In this document: positions 47,681 through 56,113 of the stretch, in pieces
How positions within the stretch are numbered: the first letter of the stretch is position 1
How the letters are laid out: each line of letters starts with the position of its first letter
Origin: Bradyrhizobium diazoefficiens
Lineage (GTDB): Bacteria; Pseudomonadota; Alphaproteobacteria; Rhizobiales; Xanthobacteraceae
DNA: 64,000 nt
Reading direction: 5' to 3'
Assembly (NCBI RefSeq): GCF_016616425.1
Contig: NZ_CP067101.1
Location: 6,634,001 to 6,698,000 of the forward strand
Notes under the pieces: generated by a model
What the model saw: only the letters and a program-made list of their open reading frames with translations
What the model was told of the DNA's origin: nothing
Database searches by the model: none
Program-made: the position numbers and the translations under genes

Positions 47681-47707
47681 AAAACGCGCGGCTCGCCCGC
47701 GCGTTTT
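47681..47707. terminator. Bidirectional terminator at the parA 3' side
   Basis: AAAACGCGCGG and CCGCGCGTTTT (47681-47691 with 47697-47707), an 11-bp stem with A and T flanks. It serves the minus-strand parA gene and transcripts coming from the left. Confidence 0.85.
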
Positions 47708-47733
47708 TCGTCCGTGGAAATGAACAATGAAAA

Positions 47734-48411
47734 TCAAGCAGCCTGCTTGTGCATTGCGCCGGATGCCGACGCCGTGCCGCGAATAGCCTTCACCGAACGC
47801 TCGATTGCCGCCCACAGCCTTGCGATTTCCTGAGCCGCACGGCTCTCGGCCTGGTACTCCCGCGCGCCTTCGCCGTGGCTCAGCGCCATCAAGAGATCCG
47901 AACGGTTGGTGATCTGGCCGCCCCACACCGGAGCCCGGAATTTCGCCAGCGCTTCGCGGGCGATGGTGACGATCGGGCTTTCCGCCTCGTCGCGCTTGGC
48001 CGGTGCACCGTTGAGCACGACCGCGTAGGGCTTGCGCGCCGCGCGGCACATCTGGATGGTTTCCTGCACCGCGTTGACGTCGAACACGCCGGGACGCGCC
48101 GGAATGACCACCATCGTCGCGTTGCGGATCGCATCGTCGACCACGGCCGAGAGGTTCGGCGGCGTGTCGATCAACACCCATTCATAACCGTCGCGCTTGG
48201 CAGCGGAGACGATGCCGCTGACGGAGTTCACGGCCGCCTTGATCGGCGGCTCGTTGGTGCCGCGCAGCTTGTGCCACAGTGTGAGCGAGCCTTGCGGATC
48301 GGCATCCACGAGCATGACCTGCTTGCTCGCCTTGATCTGTGCGGCAAGATGTGCGGCGAGGGTACTCTTGCCCGAGCCGCCTTTACGTGATGCAAAAACA
48401 ATGACGTTCAT
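47734..48411 (-). CDS. Orphan ParA-family ATPase
   Basis: Deviant Walker ATPase of 225 residues. FASRKGGSGKSTLAAHLAAQ carries the deviant Walker A at 10-17, followed by DADPQGSLTLWH and IDTPPNLSAVV. No parB, parS or plasmid gene is adjacent, so it is an orphan, of a size similar to ParA-like positioning proteins. It lacks the N-terminal HTH of plasmid ParA. An inverted repeat GAATCA-N6-TGATTC lies 38 bases upstream of its start. Confidence 0.88.
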   Translation of the reverse strand: MNVIVFASRKGGSGKSTLAAHLAAQIKASKQVMLVDADPQGSLTLWHKLRGTNEPPIKAAVNSVSGIVSAAKRDGYEWVLIDTPPNLSAVVDDAIRNATMVVIPARPGVFDVNAVQETIQMCRAARKPYAVVLNGAPAKRDEAESPIVTIAREALAKFRAPVWGGQITNRSDLLMALSHGEGAREYQAESRAAQEIARLWAAIERSVKAIRGTASASGAMHKQAA

Positions 48412-48765
48412 ACCTTCGGCCTCCAGATTGACCCCAGGCTACGAAAATGAATCACCACGCTGATTCGTGAAAGAAAAATTTCTCAGGGGTTGCGCTACAG
48501 CCACGAAATAACAAGGCGTGTTGGCTTTTGAGTCACACTGCGACGTGCGAGGCACGACACGACTGCAATGAAACGCTGCGCGCGCAGGCGCGTGTGCGTT
48601 TTTGAGCGGGGCGTCCGGGATAAAGCGGAATGCAACCTCGCCGCGCAGACCCGCATTCAACTCTTTTCCGTCGTGCCTGCCTGGCATCGCCGCGCGTCAG
48701 CTGCGCGAACAAAAGGAGTCCGTTACCTTACCAAGTTTCAAACAAGGAAAGCGCTTGCCCCGCGC
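48412..48765. other. 354-base gap between parA and the secreted-protein gene
   Basis: Contains the parA promoter side with an inverted repeat and an AAAAATTT run. The rest has no supported coding frame, terminator or repeat. Confidence 0.45.
48449..48466. promoter_or_regulatory. Inverted repeat in the parA promoter region
   Basis: GAATCA-CCACGC-TGATTC, 38 bases upstream of the parA start. Could be an operator; the binder is unknown. Confidence 0.4.
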
Positions 48766-49110
48766 TCAGCCGTCGCGGGCTGTCTTCTTCTTCGGCGCCG
48801 GCTTGGTGCTCCTCCTCGCGGTGTGAGGCGCGATGTTGGTCGGCTTGCCGGCGCGCATCCCGGTCGGCTCGGATCCGGAGTGGAAGAACACCCGGCATTG
48901 CGGCGAGAGCTGTGTTTTCTTCTTGATCATGCAGGCGGTGATGGCATCGACGTTCGGAACGAACTCGCCGCACAGCCGCATCGCATCCGGCGTGCAGGCC
49001 TGCTGCTCTTCCTGGGTGTAGGCGAGACCGGCACCGGGCTCGATCAGCGCGGCCAGAGCCATCCCGAGGGTGGCAGCAGCCAAGGATGTCTTGAAGCGAA
49101 GCGCCGGCAT
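48766..49110 (-). CDS. Small exported Cys protein with a basic tail
   Basis: Protein of 114 residues with a signal peptide (MPALRFKTSLAAATLGMALA to about residue 30), then YTQEEQQACTPDAMRLCGEF and ITACMIKKKTQLSPQCRVFF. The four Cys have the spacing of small periplasmic proteins common in Bradyrhizobium. The tail is rich in Lys, Arg and Thr. Function unknown. The ATG at 49110 is preferred to the in-frame start at 49167. Confidence 0.72.
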   Translation of the reverse strand: MPALRFKTSLAAATLGMALAALIEPGAGLAYTQEEQQACTPDAMRLCGEFVPNVDAITACMIKKKTQLSPQCRVFFHSGSEPTGMRAGKPTNIAPHTARRSTKPAPKKKTARDG

Positions 49111-49581
49111 CGATTCCCCCACATGTCGAGTCGCTGGAATAGTGGGTGAACCGCGGTTCGTTGGCAACCAAGGGGAGATGCGAAACCCGCAACGTGTGCG
49201 GTCTCGGCAACAGGCCGGGAGAAGCCTGCCGTCTTCTCAAATGTCGTCGCCCAGCCTTGTGCGACCGGGCGATCCAGTATTCCAGAGACGTCTGAAGTTC
49301 CTCGATAGGCCTCGGCGTACTGGATCCCCGCTTTCGCGGAGGATGACGGTGTGCACCAGGAAAGACTGCCGACAGCCCCAACACAAAACTGCGAAAACAA
49401 CCCCATGCACAGTAGCCAAGCCACTGCGATTCCCCGACTTTTCAAGCCTTAGGATTTGGCGAAATCGAATTTGACTCGTCGGGCGAAACAGGGGCATCAT
49501 GTCATCGTCAAAATGATGCGCGTGGGGTGGTCGGCCTGTCTCCTGCGCTGGTCCAAAGCGCAAGGTGAGGAGGAAGGTCGC
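49111..49581. other. 471-base gap with a palindromic repeat
   Basis: Holds the promoter of the minus-strand secreted-protein gene, a repeat at 49243-49346, and the presumed promoter of the CoA-transferase operon. An in-frame extension of the CoA-transferase from 49456 is open but lacks family similarity. Confidence 0.5.
49243..49346. repeat. Palindromic repeat with CCAGTA / TACTGG arms
   Basis: GTCGTCGCCCAGCCTTGTGCGACCGGGCGATCCAGTATTCCAGAG at the left (parts) and CGTACTGGATCCCCGCTTTCGCGGAGGATGAC at the right. The right end contains a CCCCGC-TTTC-GCGGAGG hairpin. It resembles dispersed rhizobial repeats. Confidence 0.65.
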
Positions 49582-50748
49582 ATGGATGGGAAGGAGGCGG
49601 AGCTGCCGCTGGCGGGCGTCACGGTTGTCTCGCTCGAGCAGGCGATCGCGGCGCCGCTGGCCAGCCGGCACCTGGCAGACTGGGGCGCGCGGGTCATCAA
49701 GCTCGAGCGGCCGGGCGCGGGCGATTTCTGCCGGGACTACGATCACGTGATGAACGGCATGTCGAGCCAGTTCGTCTGGACCAACCGGTCCAAGGAAAGC
49801 CTCGCCGTCGACATCAAGAGCGAGGACGGCCGCAAGGTGCTCGACGCGCTGCTGCCGCAGGCGGACGTGTTCATCCAGAACCTCGCGCCCGGCGCTGCGG
49901 AGCGGCTCGGCCTCGATGCTGCATCGCTCTTGCGCAAACATCCGCGCATCATCGCCTGCGACGTGTCGGGCTATGGCGCCGGCGGCCCCTACAGCGACAA
50001 GAAGGCGTACGATCTCCTGGTCCAGTGCGAGGCCGGCGTCCTCGCCATCAACGGCACGGAGGCGGAGCCGGCCAAGGTGGGGCTGTCGGTGGTCGATATC
50101 GCAACCGGCATGTACATCCTCAACGGCGTGCTGATGGCGCTGTACCGCCGGGAGCGGACCGGCAAGGGTACGGCGTTCCAGGCCTCGCTGTTCGATTCCA
50201 TCACAGACTGGATGAGCTATCCCGCCTTCTACACCCACAGTACCGGCCGGCCGCTGCCGCGGACCGGCGCGAAGCACGCGACGATCGCACCCTATGGCCC
50301 ATTCCGGGTCGGCGACGGCAACACGATCTTCTTCGGCATCCAGAACGACCGGGAGTGGCGATCGTTGTGCAGCCGCGTGCTCGGCGACGCCGGCCTTGCC
50401 GATCATCCGCGCTTCCGCACCAATCCGCTGCGCATGCAGAACCGCGACGATCTGCAAGGACATATCGAGCTGCGCTTTGCATCGATGACCAGCGAGGAGG
50501 TGCTACGGCTGCTCGACGAAGCCGGAGTCGCCAACGCGCATCTGAACTCGGTCGCCGCGTTCCTTGAGCACGAGCAGCTTCGCGCGCGCTCACGGGTGCA
50601 AGCAGTCGGCTCGCCGTGCGGGCCGGTGATGAGCTTTCTGCCGGCGTTGACCATTCCCGGCTTGAAGCCGCGGATGGATCCGGTGCCGGATGTCGGCCAG
50701 CACAACCAAGCCATCCTCGGCGAACTTGGTCTGGCGAAGGAGCCGTGA
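49582..50748 (+). CDS. CaiB/BaiF family CoA-transferase
   Basis: Class III CoA-transferase of 388 residues. VVSLEQAIAAPLASRHLADW and GARVIKLERPGAGDFCRDYD are the family opening; the catalytic Asp lies in the DLLVQCEAG-type region (KKAYDLLVQ). It moves CoA between carboxylates. The ATG at 49582 has GAGGAGGAAGG upstream. Two bases after its stop begins a CitE/HpcH-type lyase gene, and an AEC transporter gene follows, suggesting import, CoA activation and C-C cleavage of a C4-C6 dicarboxylic acid (inference). Confidence 0.9.
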   Translation: MDGKEAELPLAGVTVVSLEQAIAAPLASRHLADWGARVIKLERPGAGDFCRDYDHVMNGMSSQFVWTNRSKESLAVDIKSEDGRKVLDALLPQADVFIQNLAPGAAERLGLDAASLLRKHPRIIACDVSGYGAGGPYSDKKAYDLLVQCEAGVLAINGTEAEPAKVGLSVVDIATGMYILNGVLMALYRRERTGKGTAFQASLFDSITDWMSYPAFYTHSTGRPLPRTGAKHATIAPYGPFRVGDGNTIFFGIQNDREWRSLCSRVLGDAGLADHPRFRTNPLRMQNRDDLQGHIELRFASMTSEEVLRLLDEAGVANAHLNSVAAFLEHEQLRARSRVQAVGSPCGPVMSFLPALTIPGLKPRMDPVPDVGQHNQAILGELGLAKEP

Positions 50749-50750
50749 CG

Positions 50751-51674
50751 ATGGCGCAGCAGCGGCCAATGCGGGCCTACCTCGCCGTCCCCGCACATCG
50801 CACCCGTCTGGTCGCCAAGGCAGCGGCGTCAGCGGCGGATGCGGTGTTCATGGATCTCGAGGACGCGGTGCCGCCATCCGAGAAAGGCCTGGCACTCGAC
50901 GCGGCTGTCCAATCCCTCGCCTCGCTCGACTGGGGCAACAAGCGCGTCACCGTCAGGATCAACGCCACTGGCAGCCCGTTCATCGCGCAGGAGATCCGCG
51001 CGCTGGCGGCGCTGCCGAGGCTGGATGCGGTGATCGTGCCGAAGGCGGAGCGCGTCAGCGATATCGTGGGAATTGCCGAGCAGTTGCGGGCCGCCGCTCC
51101 GAACCGCGCCGCCCCGGTCGCGCTGGAATTGCTGATCGAGACCGCGCTTGGGCTCGTCAATGTCGACGCGCTCGCCGCGTGTCACGCCAGCGTCGCCGCG
51201 CTCCATCTCGGCGTCGGAGATTTCGCGGCCTCGCTCGGCGCGCGAACCTCCGACATCGGTGTGTCGCCGGACGGCTACCGCCACGTCGGATCCGCGCACA
51301 GCGGCTATGCCTCCGCCCCGCTCGACCTGTTCGCCTATCCGATGATGCGCCTGCTGGTCGCCGCGCGCGCCTTCGGCCTCGTCGCCATCGACGGTCCCTG
51401 CGGCGCGTTCCGCGATGGAAGGCTTACCGAAGGCAGCGCGCAAAAGGCCGCGGCGATGGGCTTCGACGGCAAGCAGGTCATCCATCCCGACCAGATCGAA
51501 CCGACCCGGCGCGCGTTCATGCCGTCGGCCGAGGAGCTGGCCCAGGCACAAGGGATCGTCGAGGCCATGGAGCAGGCCGAGGCGCAGGGCCAAGGCGCGG
51601 TGACGCTGGACGGCAAGATGATCGACTATGCCAATGTGCGCATGGCGCGCAGGATCATCGGGCTGGGGTCGTAG
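50751..51674 (+). CDS. HpcH/HpaI / CitE-type CoA-ester lyase
   Basis: TIM-barrel lyase of 307 residues. VFMDLEDAVPPSEKGLALDA, VRINATGSPF, the Glu in LELLIETALGLVN, and GVGDFAASLGA plus KQVIHPDQI are typical of malyl-CoA/citramalyl-CoA lyases. It needs Mg2+ and splits a beta-hydroxyacyl-CoA. It starts two bases after the CoA-transferase stop; the transporter gene begins six bases after it. A decayed copy of its 3' end is found at 53312-53396. Confidence 0.9.
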   Translation: MAQQRPMRAYLAVPAHRTRLVAKAAASAADAVFMDLEDAVPPSEKGLALDAAVQSLASLDWGNKRVTVRINATGSPFIAQEIRALAALPRLDAVIVPKAERVSDIVGIAEQLRAAAPNRAAPVALELLIETALGLVNVDALAACHASVAALHLGVGDFAASLGARTSDIGVSPDGYRHVGSAHSGYASAPLDLFAYPMMRLLVAARAFGLVAIDGPCGAFRDGRLTEGSAQKAAAMGFDGKQVIHPDQIEPTRRAFMPSAEELAQAQGIVEAMEQAEAQGQGAVTLDGKMIDYANVRMARRIIGLGS

Positions 51675-51680
51675 CGGCGC

Positions 51681-52619
51681 ATGGCCACGTTGTTGATCGT
51701 CACGCCAGTGTTTGCGCTGATCGCGGCCGGCTATGCCGCGGTGCTGTTTCGCTTCGTCTCGGAGAGCGCGCACAAGGGCATCAGCGAATTCGCGTTCAGC
51801 ATCGCGATTCCTGCGCTGCTGTTTCGCACCATCGTCGTCTCGGAATTCCCGGATGTCAGCCCCTACCGGATGTGGGGCGCCTATTACGGCGCGCTGGCCA
51901 TCACTTGGATCGCGGCGCTGGCGATCTCGGCGCTGCTGCGCGCACGTCGTGAGGAGCGCGAGGACGGCGTCCTGTTCGCGATCGGCTCGGTCTACGGCAA
52001 CATCGTGATGCTCGGCATTCCGCTTGTGCTCTCGGCGCTCGGCAACGAGGCCGCAGGACCGATGGCGCTGATCCTGTCGGTGAATACGCCGCTGCTCTGG
52101 CTCTGCGGCACGCTGCAGATAGAGTTCGTCAGTCGCAAGCAGCGGGGCTCGGTGCTGTCGGTGATCTGGCCCGTGCTCGCCGATCTCGCCCGCAATCCGC
52201 TGATGCTGGCGATCGGCTTTGGCGTGGTCTGGCGTTTCACCGGCCTCGGCCTCAATCCCGTCGTCGACAAGACGATCGGGCTGCTCGCGCAGGCGGGATC
52301 GCCGGCGGCGTTGATCGCGCTCGGCATCAACCTGTTCCGGTTCGAGGTGAAGGGCGAGAAGCTGAGCATTTTGATGATGTGCGCGCTCAAGCTGCTGGCG
52401 ATGCCGGCGGCGGCGTTCGCGCTCGCAAAACTGCTCGATCTGCCGCCGCTTGCCGCCGGCGTCGTCGTGTTGTTCGCGGCGATGCCGACCGGCGCCAACG
52501 CGTACATCTTCGCTGTGCAGTATCAGCGGCTGGTGAACCCGGTCTCGGGCGCGGTGGCGCTGGGGACGCTGCTGGCGGCGGCGACGTTGCCGGTCGTGGT
52601 GGTGATCATGGGGCGGTGA
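51681..52619 (+). CDS. AEC family transporter (auxin efflux carrier / MdcF-like)
   Basis: Inner-membrane protein of 312 residues with about ten helices in two five-helix halves (LLIVTPVFALIAAGYAAVLF; LFAAMPTGANAYIFAVQY). Bacterial members move malonate, malate or other carboxylates. As third gene of the operon it is the likely carrier of the substrate used by the CoA-transferase and lyase. Confidence 0.88.
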   Translation: MATLLIVTPVFALIAAGYAAVLFRFVSESAHKGISEFAFSIAIPALLFRTIVVSEFPDVSPYRMWGAYYGALAITWIAALAISALLRARREEREDGVLFAIGSVYGNIVMLGIPLVLSALGNEAAGPMALILSVNTPLLWLCGTLQIEFVSRKQRGSVLSVIWPVLADLARNPLMLAIGFGVVWRFTGLGLNPVVDKTIGLLAQAGSPAALIALGINLFRFEVKGEKLSILMMCALKLLAMPAAAFALAKLLDLPPLAAGVVVLFAAMPTGANAYIFAVQYQRLVNPVSGAVALGTLLAAATLPVVVVIMGR

Positions 52620-52699
52620 GGTGGCGAATGGCCTCTCCAAACGCGTACGGCGCGACCGGGACCGGCCGCGCCGCTGCCGCGCCAGAGCGCTACGTTCAA

Positions 52700-52996
52700 T
52701 TACCAGTCATCCGGCTCGTCGACCGGTGCTCCCCAGGCTGGCTCGGCATAGCCGTACGTATAGCCGGGGCTCCAGTACCCGTAGGTTTGGGGATAGCTTC
52801 CAACGCTCCGGCATTGGCCCACGCCGGCTGCAAGTTGGCCGCTGCTCATTGCAGGGCCCGCTGCGCCAACGGTGCTTTCGCTGCCGGGCGTGCACCAGCC
52901 GGGTCCACGTCCCGCGGCGAGACTCGGACTTGATGCGGCGAGCGGTAAAATCGCGGCCATCGCGGCAGCCACGCTCAGTCGTTTCAAGTGCGTCAT
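52700..52996 (-). CDS. Small exported protein, Tyr/Gly/Pro rich
   Basis: Protein of 98 residues with a signal peptide (MTHLKRLSVAAAMAAILPLA, cleavage near SLAA), two Cys (GWCTPG; GQCRSVG) and a Tyr-rich tail (YGYWSPGYTYGYAEPAWG). Secreted or cell-surface; family not recognised beyond Bradyrhizobium look-alikes. The ATG at 52996 has GGAGAAG upstream; 53008 is an alternative. Confidence 0.7.
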   Translation of the reverse strand: MTHLKRLSVAAAMAAILPLAASSPSLAAGRGPGWCTPGSESTVGAAGPAMSSGQLAAGVGQCRSVGSYPQTYGYWSPGYTYGYAEPAWGAPVDEPDDW

Positions 52997-53311
52997 CGTC
53001 TTCTCCATGTCTCCGATTGACACTCGACCAATCCCTGCCGCCAACGACCGTTCCTCCTGCACCGGTCGGGATTGCGCGAGCCAACAAGGGTTTCAATCGC
53101 GTTTCGCGGGACCGCTGCGGCTCAGTTCCATCATATGTTCAGGGGAACACGAGTTGCATCGACAGCGCCGCGCCTGACAAAGAGAGAGCTCCCTGGGGGA
53201 GCCCTCGTCCGGTTAGTCCCGAGAGGACCTTAACTGTCTGAGCCGAGAGGCTCCCAGCAGTCTTTCATGCATGTCACCGTAATTTCGTAGTTACGTAATT
53301 ACAGGCGCGGA
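52997..53311. other. 315-base gap, promoter side of the secreted-protein gene
   Basis: Carries a GGGAG-rich segment with small hairpins near 53185-53260 and TGTCACCGTAATT at 53272-53284, which recurs at 54749-54761. GTAATT and AATTAC (53279-53301) form an imperfect inverted repeat. No supported gene. Confidence 0.45.
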
Positions 53312-53396
53312 CCGTCGACGCGATGGAGCAGGCGGAGGCGAAAGGCCAGGCGCGGTGACGCTGGACGGACTACGCTAATGTGCGCATGGCGAGGGA
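53312..53396 (+). pseudogene. Decayed fragment of the HpcH/CitE-type lyase gene 3' end
   Basis: ATGGAGCAGGCGGAGGCG...GGCCAGGCGCGGTGACGCTGGACGG...AATGTGCGCATGGCG repeats the sequence at 51568-51651 with a one-base deletion, an 11-base gap and scattered changes. Both indels break the frame. It covers about 85 bases and lies directly before the RES toxin stop. Confidence 0.8.
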
Positions 53397-53413
53397 TAGA
53401 GAACTCGGCCCGC

Positions 53414-53890
53414 CTAATCCTTGCCCGTTTTTTGCCCGAACAGCCGCGCGTCGTGAGGATAGCGCGCGACATGCGCAACGCGGATACGTGATGCGTCCTT
53501 GTGTCTGGGATTGATCAGATAGTTTTGCGCGAAGGGCACGATGACCGAGGGCACCGACACAACCGCCGTGCGCGCCTCGTCGAACCAGGGCCGTAGCATA
53601 GCGCGTGTCAGCCTGGGATCGTCCATCCAATGCTGCGATACCTTTTCGATGTCAGCCAAGCTCACGGTTTTGACGACGAGGTCGTCGGGAACGTCGATGC
53701 CGAGCAACTGGTAAGTCGTCGGGAGGTCCTCGAGATCGATTTCCAGATGCACCATCACTTCGAGCAGCGCCGAAGCCGGATGATCCGCGGCATAGATCAC
53801 GTGCCGGCCGCGCTCGTGCCAGCGGCCGTCCGCCTTCAGGCCGCCAACGCCCGACAGATCGTCGAAATTGGAGATCCGCCAGATTCGCAC
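53414..53890 (-). CDS. RES domain toxin (NAD+-degrading type)
   Basis: Protein of 158 residues of the RES family, whose members consume NAD+. The family residues are visible: Arg in ADGRWHERGRHVIY, Glu in ASALLEVMVHLE, and Ser in VVSVPSVIVPFAQNYLINP (motif SVPSVIVPFAQNYLIN). It starts nine bases after the stop of the Xre-type antitoxin gene, the usual RES-Xre order. Confidence 0.9.
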   Translation of the reverse strand: MRIWRISNFDDLSGVGGLKADGRWHERGRHVIYAADHPASALLEVMVHLEIDLEDLPTTYQLLGIDVPDDLVVKTVSLADIEKVSQHWMDDPRLTRAMLRPWFDEARTAVVSVPSVIVPFAQNYLINPRHKDASRIRVAHVARYPHDARLFGQKTGKD

Positions 53891-53899
53891 GCTACATTC

Positions 53900-54622
53900 T
53901 TAACTAAGGATGCCGTGATCGATCCGGTGCAACATCTCTTCCACCACGCGAGCGCCCGCCTCGGTCGCCAGATAAGCGAGCGGCGTTTCGCCGCCCAGCG
54001 CTCGCTTGGATTTGCGCAGCCAGCGGTGCCCTTTCGCCGGCTCACCGAACACGTTCGCGGCGAGACGATCGATCCGGGCCAGCCGAACGGCCTTGTCGGT
54101 CTCCTCGACCGTCAGCGGCTCGCCCTCCGATAGCCGCCGCGCGAGCGTGCGTTTGGGCACCACGAGCGCGTGAATTTCGCCCTCGCTGTAATTGGCGAGG
54201 CGCTTGAGCGCCGCAGGCTCGATGCGAAACAGGCTGTTGGCGTCGATGACGACATCGAACAATTCGGCCAATGGCCAAGATTCATCCGGCGCGCTGTTGC
54301 CGAGCCCAAGCGAAGGCGCATCGGTGACAGTGGAGAGCCCCGTCACTGCATCGAAATGCCCCCGCACGACCTTCGCGCCGCCCTGCGGCTGATAGATTTG
54401 CTCCGGCTCGGCGACGGACAAACGTTCAGGGTTTGCCGACTGGCGCGATTTGGCGGGAGGGAATTTCTGCATCGGTTTCGATGACGGCTTGTGATCCGGC
54501 CGCTGATTCGGGGCTCCCGTTGCGATCGTCCTGATCTGTTTGCTGGTCAGCGAGCCGAGGCCGCGACGCCCTCGCGCAGCGGCCGAACCTGCGCCTTTAC
54601 CAGTCCGCTCGTTCTTTGCCAT
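53900..54622 (-). CDS. Xre/MbcA/ParS-type (DUF2384) antitoxin with long N-terminal extension
   Basis: Protein of 240 residues. The C-terminal 120 residues fit the Xre-MbcA-ParS antitoxin fold (EIHALVVPKRTLARRLSEGE; VFGEPAKGHRWLRKSKRALG; PLAYLATEAGARVVEEMLHR). The first 90 are basic, Ser/Pro-rich and probably disordered, longer than in most partners. It neutralises the RES toxin and should repress the operon. The ATG at 54622 is preferred to 54673. Confidence 0.88.
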   Translation of the reverse strand: MAKNERTGKGAGSAAARGRRGLGSLTSKQIRTIATGAPNQRPDHKPSSKPMQKFPPAKSRQSANPERLSVAEPEQIYQPQGGAKVVRGHFDAVTGLSTVTDAPSLGLGNSAPDESWPLAELFDVVIDANSLFRIEPAALKRLANYSEGEIHALVVPKRTLARRLSEGEPLTVEETDKAVRLARIDRLAANVFGEPAKGHRWLRKSKRALGGETPLAYLATEAGARVVEEMLHRIDHGILS

Positions 54623-54894
54623 GGGGCCCCCTCGCACATTGCCAGATGCCACAGAAACTTGGCCAACTGGCATTTAACCCTATTGGCGCGTGGATTCAAG
54701 TAGGGCGCTTGCAAAATCGGGGAATGCGTGCTGGTGAGCTTTGTGCACTGTCACCGTAATTGCCAGCCGGGGCGAGGAATGGTTTCGATCGCAATCGCTT
54801 AGAAGTTCAAATACATGCACCTCAAGGGCTGTGATACTCTCAGCACGATCTGGATACGACAGTGATGGCTGTAAGACCGGTGCGAGCAACCCCG

Positions 54895-55554
54895 ATGAGC
54901 GATGACCTAAACGCCGTAAGAGAGAGTGCGAAGGCAATTCAAGAGGCGGCCAAGACTGCCGGGCAAGCAATTGAAGCAAGCCGCGGCGTTGGCTCTTGGC
55001 TCGATCGCATGTTCGGGAGAGCCATCGAAAATACGGTCGGACGGTATTGGACAGATCCAATGATGGCGCGCCGACTTGAGGCTGCGATCTTGAACAGGGA
55101 GATGTTGCTGCGGCTCGTAGATAATGCCGAGAAGAGACTTCGAACTGATGGGATTGACACGAGACGAATTGTCCCGCCCAAAATCATGATCCCGCTACTT
55201 GAAGGCGCCACTATGGAGCATGAAGACGATCTTCATGAACTATGGGAGAACTTACTCGCGACGGCCGTGAATCCGAACAAGGAGGAAGTAAAGCGGGCCT
55301 ACGTTTCGATCTTGGGCGAGTTAGGTGGTAAGGACGCACACACGCTCAGAACGTTCTATGCTGAATGGCGGTACTACAATGAGCGCGACCAGCCGGAACC
55401 AGAGAACTCCAAATCTCGCTACTCGTCCGGCGTTGGTGTTGCCCCCATCGACTACGAGTGTGCCATTCTGTTTAATAGGTTAGGTCTAATCATGCCAGTA
55501 CATGTTGCGGTGGAAGAATACAGCGGACAACGGCCGGTAACCGAGAATACCTGA
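54895..55554 (+). CDS. DUF4393 / Abi-alpha-like protein, lower G+C
   Basis: Protein of 219 residues. The segment ILNREMLLRLVDNAEKRLR, PPKIMIPLLEGATMEHEDDL and HELWENLLATAVNP match the DUF4393 (Abi-alpha) pattern, a family named from phage abortive-infection genes. Function not established. Codon use and base composition are visibly less G+C rich than its neighbours, so it is probably acquired. The start is uncertain: ATG at 54895, or the GTG-ATG pair at 54862/54865. Confidence 0.72.
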   Translation: MSDDLNAVRESAKAIQEAAKTAGQAIEASRGVGSWLDRMFGRAIENTVGRYWTDPMMARRLEAAILNREMLLRLVDNAEKRLRTDGIDTRRIVPPKIMIPLLEGATMEHEDDLHELWENLLATAVNPNKEEVKRAYVSILGELGGKDAHTLRTFYAEWRYYNERDQPEPENSKSRYSSGVGVAPIDYECAILFNRLGLIMPVHVAVEEYSGQRPVTENT

Positions 55555-55841
55555 TCGTCGAAGGATCCGCCCTTCTATCTCGAAAGCGGCGACAGGACTC
55601 AGGTCCTTAGTGACCTCAGCGTAGTCTGCTTTACAGAGTTGGGAGAGAACTTCTGTCAAGCGGTGATACACAGCGTCGAGGGCCTCTATCAGCCTGCCAG
55701 ACTGGCGTAACACCGGTCGACAGGCAACCAATTGAGCCGACTAACTCCCGGCTATCCGGCGGGAATTGGAGCGGTCCGCGAATAGGAGCGGCCGCTGGCT
55801 AGTTGGCTCGACCTTGATGCATATTTGATTCACTGCACCGC

Positions 55842-55918
55842 TGGTACAGTTGGGTGGGCTCGAACCACCGACCTCCTGTTCCACAGACAGGCGCTCTAAC
55901 CAACTGAGCTACAACTGC
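55842..55918 (-). tRNA. tRNA-His (anticodon GTG), A73 type without G-1
   Basis: A 77-base cloverleaf with encoded CCA. Acceptor GCAGTTG pairs with CAACTGT; the D-arm GCTC-AGTTGGTTA-GAGC, anticodon loop CTGTGGA (GTG) and T-arm GGTGG-TTCGAGC-CCACC are perfect. The base before position 1 is T, not G, and the discriminator is A, the state known from some alphaproteobacteria with a matching HisRS. Confidence 0.96.
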
Positions 55919-56062
55919 ATCCTGGCGAGCCGCGCCTCGGGACGCCCTTGATAGGGCCGGTGCCAAGGGGGCTGGACGGGGCGGAAACTAGGTGCAACGG
56001 GCGTTTTTGGCAAGGCCGCCGGGCGCCCAAATCGCTCCCCGATCAACGTTATTTCCAAAGCA

Positions 56063-56088
56063 AAACCCGGGCCTTTCGGCCCAGGTTT
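56063..56088 (-). terminator. Terminator of the phasin gene
   Basis: On the minus strand AAACCTGGGCC-GAAA-GGCCCGGGTTT with one G-T pair, followed by T. It lies 26 bases past the phasin stop. Confidence 0.82.
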
Positions 56089-56113
56089 CCTGAATTCGTC
56101 CAGCGGCTTCGGA

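Noticed and set aside
55486..55731. 81-codon minus-strand frame after the DUF4393 gene
   Set aside because: Overlaps the end of that gene, no ribosome site and no similarity seen.
55842..55918. tRNA-His as an attachment site with a second 3'-end copy
   Set aside because: I looked for a repeat of the T-arm and acceptor sequence inside the window and found none, and there is no integrase gene.
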